Position numbers and translations under genes: made by a program. Below, piece after piece: positions 1-6,140 of a DNA stretch of 36,321 nt (positions are counted from its first letter, which is position 1; every line of letters begins with the position of its first letter). The notes under the pieces are model-generated. The model was given only the letters and a program-made list of their open reading frames with translations. It ran no database searches and was not told the origin of the DNA. This DNA is from Akkermansia sp. (GTDB lineage: Bacteria; Verrucomicrobiota; Verrucomicrobiia; Verrucomicrobiales; Akkermansiaceae): positions 1 to 36,321 of the forward strand of contig JAFQEF010000032.1 of assembly GCA_017399165.1 (NCBI GenBank), in the 5' to 3' direction.

Positions 1-190
1 GCCTACGCTGCGTCGCTTCGCTCCGTCGCGCCGGGATCGGGGTTATTATTTCCACGTGCAGGGGCTTCCGCCCCTGCCTCAGCTATTTCGCCCCCATGCG
101 GGGGCTATCAACTTCGGCGGGCATTCGCCCGCGGGTACGATATTTTTTCGCCCCGGCGGGGCTCAAAAATTCGGCTCGCTAACGCTCGCC
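1..190. repeat. array of four GC-rich hairpins (intergenic palindromic repeat)
   Basis: Four short hairpins follow one another about 27-32 bases apart: 58-65/70-77 (loop TTCC), 90-95/100-105 (loop ATGC), 117-122/127-132 (loop ATTC) and 150-154/158-162 (loop GGC). All arms are almost pure G/C and pair perfectly. The flank reading TCGCTAACGCTC near 177-188 recurs near 10734-10745. I see no reading frame with coding character here. It resembles REP-type extragenic palindromes and may continue to the left of the window. Confidence 0.7.
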
Positions 191-194
191 TCCT

Positions 195-239
195 CCCCCA
201 CAAATACCAATTTGTGAGGGTACCAGAGTTTTTAGAGAT
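195..239 (-). repeat. 45-bp dispersed repeat, copy 1 (inverted)
   Basis: Read on the minus strand, this stretch matches 34669-34713 on the plus strand at 40 of 45 positions. It contains an imperfect hairpin (195-204 with 211-220, one mismatch) and ends in the motif GTTTTTAGAG (228-237), which is also the terminal inverted repeat of the element at 34671-34836. It lies directly beside the hairpin array, so this may be one end of a composite element. Confidence 0.75.
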
Positions 240-270
240 TCCTATTTTACGATTTCACCCATTTTTTTAC

Positions 271-297
271 TTGTATTTTTTTTGTTAAAGGTATAGA
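271..297 (+). promoter_or_regulatory. weak candidate promoter for the small membrane-protein gene
   Basis: TTGTAT (271-276) and TATAGA (292-297) are separated by only 15 bases. The -10-like hexamer ends 8 bases before the ATG at 306. The short spacer makes this uncertain, but the geometry resembles the other start-proximal promoters of this window. Confidence 0.35.
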
Positions 298-305
298 GTC
301 AAGTC

Positions 306-529
306 ATGTCAACGCCTGAGGATCCCTTTAATGTTTTTTCTGATTTTTTTTCAAAAAGCCGGAAGAGCCATCAAAACAACCGGAAAACAAGAAGAGAGTC
401 AATAAAACGGGGCTTTTGCAGACTTTCGTGTCCGATATAACGCAAGACATCATCATCACGCTTTATGTTTTTGGTTTGGTGTTTGCTGTTATGTTTCTAT
501 TTTTTGTTTATTCTTTAATTTTCGGCTAA
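306..529 (+). CDS. small single-pass membrane protein, frameshifted at a T8 run
   Basis: The ATG at 306 opens a frame that reads 15 codons to a run of eight T (344-351) and, unshifted, ends at TAA 438. Slipping -1 at that run gives a coherent 74-residue protein ending at TAA 527-529. It has a charged N-terminal half rich in K, E, P and N, then one long C-terminal hydrophobic helix beginning around D-I-I-I-T-L and containing F-L-F-F-V. In the starting frame the run is read as T-TTT-TTT, a classical -1 slippery heptamer. A sequencing or assembly error (T8 for T9), a recent inactivating mutation, transcriptional slippage or programmed frameshifting are all possible. The family is not recognised. 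It stands alone, facing the DUF5009 gene. Confidence 0.5.
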
Positions 530-657
530 TCCCCTACCGAGCAGGTGCCGTTTAGCGAGGGTTTCGATACGGGAGGAGCCGTCCTCGGGGGATGATGGGT
601 CGAGGGGCGTGTGTTTGTCTGGCGGCCTTGTGTGATGCAAGGTAATTGGTGCCACTG

Positions 658-1803
658 TTATACCCTCAAATAGGCACGGTGGCGGTGGAGGAAATACAGG
701 AAGAGCCACAGCAGCAGCAAACAGAGCCCGTTATATATCAAGGCAGCGGTGTGGGGCTCGAAGGTGCGGGCATAGGCGGAAAAAAGCGGGCTGCAAAGGC
801 TGTTCCAGACGCTGCCTTTCAGCCCGGGAGTTTCCGTAAGCATGTACGCTAAAATAGCGTTGCTGCCAATGACACGCAATGGAAAGGATAAACCATTAAG
901 CTTGCCCGTGCAATCAAAGGCCAGATGAAAAATCAGTAGTAACCCGAAACACCAACCGCCGGCCCACAGTACCATGCTGCTTGTGAATAGGTGTTTATTG
1001 ATTGGTGTATCAAAAGAAAGCAGGTAGCCGAGCAGCAAGCAACCTGTGGCAAGGGCTGCTAATATACCTACGGATTTTAACGGGCGTTGTATAAGGCGTA
1101 TTACTTGGCCACCTAATACCCCCAGCAGGGTAAGAGCCCCGAATGAAAGGGAAGTAAGAATCCACGTGTAAGGCGTGCCATCTTGCCAATGCCCTTGCAA
1201 CTTGTGGTCTATGAAAATTGCCAAGTTGTTATCCGGCAAGAAAAGCCCGCCGGGGTTGCCGGAGTAGGGCACAAATCTTAACAACGCCCAATAGAGAACT
1301 AATAAGGCGCAGCATGCTGCTATTTGGGTGCGTATGCCACCGCACATCATGATGATACCGGCAATGAGGTAGCCCTCTGCAATGGCTTGCAAGGTATTGC
1401 AGAACAAGCTCATGTGCTCGGTATTTGCACTGCATAAGTTACCCTGTACCACCATGCCCAAGATAAACAGCAGCGCGACTCTGCGCACCATGCGTAAAGA
1501 TGTGGAAACCCGCCACCACTTGCCGCCCTTTTGCCTGTATTTTTCAAAAGCAAAAGGCATACCTGCGCCCACAATGAAGATGAAAAGCGGCATCACTAAA
1601 TCCCATGCGGTAAATCCGGCCCCGAACTCTGCATGCGTAAGTTGTTTTAGCAGAAGCGGGTTCGGGGAGCCTTGCGTGTACCAAGTGGAAAAAGCCAACA
1701 ATAAGGTAGCACCACCACAGAGCATCAACATATCGAAGCCCCGCAAAGCATCAATGCTGTTGATGCGTCGGTATAGTGGGTGGCTATTGGTGGATGGTGG
1801 CAT
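658..1803 (-). CDS. DUF5009 / HGSNAT-like multi-pass membrane acyltransferase
   Basis: A membrane protein of about 381 residues. Near its N-terminus it has the signature R-I-N-S-I-D-A-L-R-G-F-D, typical of DUF5009 proteins related to heparan-alpha-glucosaminide N-acetyltransferase and NagX-like proteins. Around ten hydrophobic segments follow, and it ends in a basic stretch. Members of this family are thought to act on amino sugars at the inner membrane, so an acetyl transfer to glucosamine-type sugars is the likely role; the exact substrate cannot be read from sequence. I chose the ATG at 1803. A TTG at 1821 overlaps the upstream stop codon and would add six residues. The upstream gene (1818-3137) ends 14 bases before the ATG, so the two are probably co-transcribed. 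Confidence 0.75.
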   Translation of the reverse strand: MPPSTNSHPLYRRINSIDALRGFDMLMLCGGATLLLAFSTWYTQGSPNPLLLKQLTHAEFGAGFTAWDLVMPLFIFIVGAGMPFAFEKYRQKGGKWWRVSTSLRMVRRVALLFILGMVVQGNLCSANTEHMSLFCNTLQAIAEGYLIAGIIMMCGGIRTQIAACCALLVLYWALLRFVPYSGNPGGLFLPDNNLAIFIDHKLQGHWQDGTPYTWILTSLSFGALTLLGVLGGQVIRLIQRPLKSVGILAALATGCLLLGYLLSFDTPINKHLFTSSMVLWAGGWCFGLLLIFHLAFDCTGKLNGLSFPLRVIGSNAILAYMLTETPGLKGSVWNSLCSPLFSAYARTFEPHTAALIYNGLCLLLLWLFLYFLHRHRAYLRV

Positions 1804-1817
1804 GGGCGGGCGGGGTA

Positions 1818-3137
1818 TCAAAACTCCGGCATATCGCGCAGCGGCGGGGCTTCATTGCTGCCGGGGGCTGTCGATTCCTTGGGGCGGGAGCCCGGTTGCA
1901 GCACGGACTCCGGCTCATCGGAGCTCGTGGCATCCACCCCATCAATGGTTACCTTGGGTTTGCCTGTTGCATCTGCAGGGGCAAAGCAGTTGTTGAGGGC
2001 TGCCTGTAATTGCTGGTTGGGGAACCCGATGAACAGAATGTTACAGTACTCATTAAGCAGCACGGCCATGGGCAATTGAGAGACACGGTAGGCTTGCCCG
2101 CCCGCGTTTTGTTCATTATCCATGTATGCGTTGGTAATGCACAGCTCTTGCAGGGATGCCTGCCAATCTGCCAAAGGTTGATTGACATTGATGGGGCAGA
2201 ACACCAAATCCGGGTATTGCGCGACCAGTTGATCTTGGCGTTGAACGATGTCCAGCCCTATGCTCTCATCCGGGGTCCAGAAGAAGAGCAGGGTGGGCTT
2301 GCCCGCTTGCGGCATTTTGACTTTGTTGCCGTCTTTATCAAAGAGCTCCATCTGCGGGGGTACACTGCCCAAGCTCAGGTTTTTAACGGCATAGGTCATT
2401 TCCGCTGCCATTTGGTTCATGGAAACATTGCCGAACATGGCGTTCTCCGGGGCCATGAGAATGGCTTGCCGCAAGAAATAGATTTGCTTGCTGCGAGCAA
2501 TGGCGGGGGAGCTCTCTGCGCTGGCAATGGTGGGATTACTCAGCAAAATGCACATGGCCATGGCAGAGGCCGCTTTTGCCTCCGGCGATTGGTTGCGGGT
2601 GTATATTTTTTGCAGCAGCTCATAAATGCGCACACTGGGGCTCTCCGCAAGTTTTGCGCAGGCATCCGCAATATGGGGGCTGGAGTAGTGCACGTGCTCT
2701 ACGCTCTCCAGCAAGGCATTGGCAAAAAAGGACACTTGACGGGTGCGCCCGTTGAATACCTTGGCAAAGTCATCCGGGTGGTTTAAGAACCAAGCAACGG
2801 CGGGGGCTGCCCAAGGTTGCTCAAACTCGTAGGTGGTCATCTCCTTATAGGTATCCTTGGCCCCGTTCATACGTTGCTCTGCCGTGGGTTTTACCAGTTT
2901 ATGGCGCTTGCCTGTTTTTTTGTTGACGCTGTGCCAAAGCAACAAGGCAACCTCCTCGCCATCGGGGCGGCGTATCGCCTCCATCTGGTTGGGCGTTTTT
3001 GCTACCTGCACAGCTGCTTGGTACTCTTGCATCAGTCTGTCCCAGTGCTCCAAAGCCGTGTTCATGGCGTTTTGGTCTGCCGTGGCGCTGGTGGCAATCA
3101 ATGCGGCGGGGATAAGGTATGCGGAAAGCCTGTTCAT
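1818..3137 (-). CDS. secreted protein with a thioredoxin-like domain lacking the CxxC
   Basis: A 439-residue protein with a signal peptide (cut near residue 20, after A-T-A). A helical region of about 250 residues follows, then a TlpA/AhpC-type thioredoxin fold at about 275-390, recognised by P-P-Q-M-E-L-F-D-K-D-G-N, then K-P-T-L-L-F-F-W. Where redox-active relatives have W-C-x-x-C, this protein reads W-T-P-D-E-S, so it should not be a disulfide oxidoreductase. The C-terminus is a Pro/Ser/Glu-rich tail. It probably has a structural or binding role in the periplasm. It is the first gene of a two-gene unit with the DUF5009 gene. Its promoter lies immediately upstream, and it diverges from the cyclophilin gene. 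Confidence 0.7.
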   Translation of the reverse strand: MNRLSAYLIPAALIATSATADQNAMNTALEHWDRLMQEYQAAVQVAKTPNQMEAIRRPDGEEVALLLWHSVNKKTGKRHKLVKPTAEQRMNGAKDTYKEMTTYEFEQPWAAPAVAWFLNHPDDFAKVFNGRTRQVSFFANALLESVEHVHYSSPHIADACAKLAESPSVRIYELLQKIYTRNQSPEAKAASAMAMCILLSNPTIASAESSPAIARSKQIYFLRQAILMAPENAMFGNVSMNQMAAEMTYAVKNLSLGSVPPQMELFDKDGNKVKMPQAGKPTLLFFWTPDESIGLDIVQRQDQLVAQYPDLVFCPINVNQPLADWQASLQELCITNAYMDNEQNAGGQAYRVSQLPMAVLLNEYCNILFIGFPNQQLQAALNNCFAPADATGKPKVTIDGVDATSSDEPESVLQPGSRPKESTAPGSNEAPPLRDMPEF

Positions 3138-3144
3138 ACACTAC

Positions 3145-3173
3145 ATCCTACCAAATAAGCCCCCCTATCGCAA
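3145..3173 (-). promoter_or_regulatory. promoter of the 1818-3137 gene, leaderless geometry
   Basis: On the minus strand, TTGCGA (3168-3173), a 17-base spacer and TAGGAT (3145-3150). Only 7 bases separate the -10 hexamer from the ATG at 3137, which puts the expected transcription start at or next to the start codon. Confidence 0.6.
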
Positions 3174-3203
3174 GATAAAATCTGCGTATGCCACGCTTTG
3201 GGC

Positions 3204-3232
3204 TTGCATGCTACGCGCTGTGTTGATATGGT
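3204..3232 (+). promoter_or_regulatory. promoter of the cyclophilin gene, leaderless geometry
   Basis: TTGCAT (3204-3209), 17-base spacer, TATGGT (3227-3232), then 6 bases to the ATG at 3239. No ribosome-binding site can fit if transcription starts at the usual distance. Confidence 0.55.
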
Positions 3233-3238
3233 GCGCGC

Positions 3239-3763
3239 ATGGCAACTGACAAAAAAATCACGATGAAGACAAGCAAAGGCAACATCAACCTTGTTGTGTT
3301 TGCCTCCAAAACTCCCATGACGGCCGCCAGTTTCCTTAACTTGGCTAAGCGCGGCTTTTATAATGGACTCAAGTTTCACCGCGTGATTGCAGATTTCATG
3401 ATTCAGGGTGGCGACCCTGAGGGTACGGGCTGTGGCGGCCCCGGCTACAAGTTTGATGATGAATGCCGCCCGGACCTCAAGTTCAACCGCCCCGGCTTGT
3501 TGGCCATGGCTAATGCCGGCAAAACCTGGACCGGCCAAGGCACCAACGGCTCCCAGTTCTTCATTACCCATGTTCCTACGGATTGGTTGAACGGCAAGCA
3601 CACCATCTTCGGCGAGGTTTGCGCTGCAGAGGATCAGGAGGTCGTGAATGCCATTCGCCAGGGTGATACCATTGAATCTATTGAGATTCATGATGATTGC
3701 GCAGACCTCTTTGAAGAGCAGGCTGCCAATATCACCCGCTGGAACAGCAAGCTCGGCAAGTAA
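3239..3763 (+). CDS. cyclophilin-type peptidyl-prolyl cis-trans isomerase
   Basis: A 174-residue cytoplasmic cyclophilin; no signal peptide is visible. It isomerises X-Pro peptide bonds during protein folding. Family hallmarks appear in order: F-H-R-V-I (catalytic Arg), Q-G-G-D-P, G-T-N-G-S-Q-F-F-I-T (substrate pocket) and W-L-N-G-K-H-T-I-F-G. Length and order fit the small bacterial PpiB type. Its stop codon TAA shares one base with the ATG of the ABC-F gene (3763), so the pair is translationally coupled in one operon. Confidence 0.93.
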   Translation: MATDKKITMKTSKGNINLVVFASKTPMTAASFLNLAKRGFYNGLKFHRVIADFMIQGGDPEGTGCGGPGYKFDDECRPDLKFNRPGLLAMANAGKTWTGQGTNGSQFFITHVPTDWLNGKHTIFGEVCAAEDQEVVNAIRQGDTIESIEIHDDCADLFEEQAANITRWNSKLGK

Positions 3764-5763
3764 TGGTTTTTGCCGTACAGGACCTTCACATAGAGTTCGG
3801 TCCCCGCGTGCTCTTTGATTCGCTCTCCTTTGTTGTTGAACGAGGAGAGCGTATCGCGTTCGCGGGGCAGAACGGTGCCGGTAAGTCTACCCTCATGAAG
3901 TGTATTGTGGGGGCTATGCAGCCGGACCACGGTAAGGTGCTGTTGCCCCTCCACACCCATGTGGGGTATTTGCCGCAGGATGGTATTCATATCTCCGGCA
4001 AACCCTTGTTGGATGAGGTGTTGGGCTCTGTGGGCAACATTGTGGAGATTCAGCAGGCGGTGGATGAGCTTTCTGCTGAGTTGCAAACACTTGACTCTGC
4101 CACGGAGGCCTACCGTGAAACGCTGGACGAAATCGGGCATTTAGAGCTATTGTTGCAGGACCGCGATGCGGCCTCATTACGCCCCCGCACAGAGTCTATC
4201 TTGAGAGGCTTAGGATTTGCAGCGGCAGATTTTGAGCGAGATTGCGGGGAGTTTTCCGGCGGCTGGCAAATGCGCATAGCCTTGGCTAAGTTGCTGTTGC
4301 AAGAGCCGGAGGTGCTGTTGTTGGACGAGCCCACCAACCACTTGGATATTCAAAGCCAACGCTGGTTGGAGCAAAGCCTGCGCACCTATCGCGGGGCTAT
4401 TTGCATCATCAGTCACGATATTGCCCTCTTGGATTCCCTGGTGACGCGTACCATAGCCTTTCACCATGGCCGTGCAGAGGAGTACTCCGGTAATTTCTCT
4501 TTTTACCTCAAAGAAAGTAAGGCTCGCAAAGAAATCTTACAGCGTCAGGCCAAAGCCCAGCAACGTGAAATCGCTAAAACTCAGGCGTTTATTGACCGTT
4601 TCCGTGCCAAAGCTACCAAGGCAAGCCAAGCGCAGAGCCGTATCAAACAATTAGAGAAAATTGAGCTTATCGAGGTAGAAGATGATGATGCCGTGATGAG
4701 CTTTCATTTTCCGCCACCCCCGCCCGGTGGTAACACCGTGGTTAAATTGGAGAAGGCCTGCAAGGCATACGGCCCCATTTGTCTGTTAAAAAATTACGAT
4801 TTTACCATGGACAAGGGGGATCGCATTGCCATTGTGGGCGTGAATGGCTCCGGTAAGTCTACCTTTACCCGCCTTATCTCCGGCACAGAGGCGCCGGATG
4901 CCGGTAAATTCAGTTTCGGTCACCACACAGAGGTAGCCTTTTTCTCCCAGACCCATGCAGATGTGCTGAATAATGAGCAAACCGTGCTGGAGTGTGTGGA
5001 GTCTGCCGCCTCCCGAGAGACCCGCCCGCTGGTGCGTAATTTGCTGGGCTGTTTCCTGTTCCGTGGGGATGATGTTTTCAAAAAAGTAGGAGTACTCAGC
5101 GGTGGTGAGCGTTCTCGTGTGGCCTTGGTGTGCATGCTGCTCAAGCCCGCTAATTTCCTGATTATGGACGAGCCCACCAACCACTTGGACTTCCAAAGTC
5201 AGGATGTATTGCAACGCGCTTTGGCAGAGTACCCCGGCTCGTATTGCATTGTATCCCACAACAGGCAATTTTTGGATCCCATTGTTAACAAGGTGTTGGA
5301 GTTTCGCCCCGGCTATGCCCCGCGCCTTTTCTATGGCAATGTTAGCCAATATATTGAAAGTGTGGAGGCAGAGGAACGCAGGCTTAAAGCTGCTGCAACC
5401 AATGCCGCCACCGCCGCGACCGTACAATCACCGGCCACCCCTGCCAACAAAAAGGATGCTCGCCGTGCCCGTGCGCAGGAGCGTGAAAAACGCGCCCGTG
5501 TGCTCAAACCCTTGCAGCAGCAGTTGGCTCAGGTAGAAGAGGATATCGCCGCTAAAGATGCCCGCCGTGAGGAAATATCCGCAGAGCTTGAAAAACCGGA
5601 GAACGTCTCCGATAATCAGGTGCTGATGACCCTCACCCAAGAGTATCAACAACTGGAGCGCGAAACAGAAAAACTCTATTCCCAATGGGAGGATATCTCC
5701 GTGGAAATCGAACAGGCAGAAGCCGCCCTGAATGAAGAGTTCGGTGCCACGGCTGAACCATAA
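3763..5763 (+). CDS. ABC-F family ATPase
   Basis: A 666-residue protein with two ABC cassettes and no membrane segments, which defines ABC-F. ABC-F proteins bind the ribosome and affect translation elongation or release stalled or antibiotic-bound ribosomes. Cassette 1 has Walker A G-Q-N-G-A-G-K-S-T (from residue 35), signature S-G-G-W and Walker B L-L-L-D-E-P-T-N-H-L-D. The charged interdomain linker is at about 240-310. Cassette 2 has G-V-N-G-S-G-K-S-T, L-S-G-G-E-R-S-R and L-I-M-D-E-P-T-N-H-L-D. The C-terminal 120 residues form a charged coiled coil as in Uup/YheS-type members. Both catalytic Glu are present. The subfamily, and so whether it protects against antibiotics or is housekeeping, cannot be decided here. 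Confidence 0.92.
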   Translation: MVFAVQDLHIEFGPRVLFDSLSFVVERGERIAFAGQNGAGKSTLMKCIVGAMQPDHGKVLLPLHTHVGYLPQDGIHISGKPLLDEVLGSVGNIVEIQQAVDELSAELQTLDSATEAYRETLDEIGHLELLLQDRDAASLRPRTESILRGLGFAAADFERDCGEFSGGWQMRIALAKLLLQEPEVLLLDEPTNHLDIQSQRWLEQSLRTYRGAICIISHDIALLDSLVTRTIAFHHGRAEEYSGNFSFYLKESKARKEILQRQAKAQQREIAKTQAFIDRFRAKATKASQAQSRIKQLEKIELIEVEDDDAVMSFHFPPPPPGGNTVVKLEKACKAYGPICLLKNYDFTMDKGDRIAIVGVNGSGKSTFTRLISGTEAPDAGKFSFGHHTEVAFFSQTHADVLNNEQTVLECVESAASRETRPLVRNLLGCFLFRGDDVFKKVGVLSGGERSRVALVCMLLKPANFLIMDEPTNHLDFQSQDVLQRALAEYPGSYCIVSHNRQFLDPIVNKVLEFRPGYAPRLFYGNVSQYIESVEAEERRLKAAATNAATAATVQSPATPANKKDARRARAQEREKRARVLKPLQQQLAQVEEDIAAKDARREEISAELEKPENVSDNQVLMTLTQEYQQLERETEKLYSQWEDISVEIEQAEAALNEEFGATAEP

Positions 5764-5782
5764 ATGCAGATTTGAAATTAAG

Positions 5783-5900
5783 TTCGCCCCCTTTTTAGGT
5801 GGTTGGCAGATAGCGGGAAACTCGCCTTCGTTTGCATGGGTGCGCTCCCCCTCATCCAACAAAGAGTAATGCCTCGGCTTACTCGTACTATTTTTGTCGT
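5783..5900 (+). ncRNA. possible structured RNA element
   Basis: The 376 bases between the ABC-F stop and the next gene contain a fold that looks like a three-way junction: closing stem GTTGG/CCAAC (5802-5806 with 5856-5860), hairpin GCGGG-AAA-CTCGC (5813-5825) and a short hairpin around 5838-5849. The terminator at 5864-5884 follows directly. The helices are short and unsupported by comparative data. It may be the 3' end of the ABC-F mRNA rather than an independent RNA. Nothing else was recognised between 5900 and 6054. Confidence 0.25.
5864..5895 (+). terminator. intrinsic terminator after the cyclophilin/ABC-F operon
   Basis: Stem GAGTAA/TTACTC (5864-5869 with 5879-5884), continued by a GC pair and a CTCG loop with one bulged T, followed by TTTTT at 5891-5895. 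Confidence 0.6.
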
Positions 5901-6054
5901 GTAATACCAAGCCCAGCTCATTTTGAATGAGAATACACAGGCAGAACAGAACCTGAGTTGTTAAAAAAAATGAAAGCAGTAATCCCCTCTGCAATTCCTA
6001 TAAAGACAATGTGATATAAGAGACTGATTTTCAATAAAAAACACACTCTAACAC

Positions 6055-6083
6055 TTGACATCTCATTCAAAAAGAGATATACT
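6055..6083 (+). promoter_or_regulatory. near-consensus promoter of the PEP-CTERM protein gene
   Basis: TTGACA (6055-6060), exactly 17 bases, TATACT (6078-6083): five of six -10 positions and all six -35 positions match the sigma-70 consensus. This is the strongest promoter seen in the window and suggests high expression. The expected start is near 6090, giving a 5' leader of about 50 bases. Confidence 0.85.
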
Positions 6084-6095
6084 TCCACCGCGCAG

Positions 6096-6110
6096 CGGGC
6101 ATACTGCCCG
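6096..6110 (+). promoter_or_regulatory. 5'-leader hairpin of the PEP-CTERM protein mRNA
   Basis: CGGGCA-TAC-TGCCCG forms a perfect 6-bp stem with a 3-base loop a few bases after the predicted transcription start. A hairpin at the very 5' end could stabilise the message or modulate initiation; this is inference from position. Confidence 0.45.
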
Positions 6111-6140
6111 TGAAGCAATGAGCAACAACGATTTTAAACC

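Noticed and set aside
1..240. CRISPR array, suggested by regularly spaced palindromes
   Set aside because: The units differ in sequence and there are no identical direct repeats with unique spacers; no cas gene is present.
515..709. Minus-strand frame rich in Pro at the end of the DUF5009 gene
   Set aside because: Low-complexity translation overlapping a real gene end, with no start signal.
5764..5910. 6S RNA or tmRNA in the gap after the ABC-F gene
   Set aside because: I looked for the long closing stem and central bubble of 6S RNA and for the tmRNA tRNA-like end on both strands and found neither; only a low-confidence folded element is reported.
5428..5994. Minus-strand 188-codon frame over the end of the ABC-F gene
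   Set aside because: Overlaps the coiled-coil end of a well-supported gene and an intergenic stretch; no motif and no promoter.
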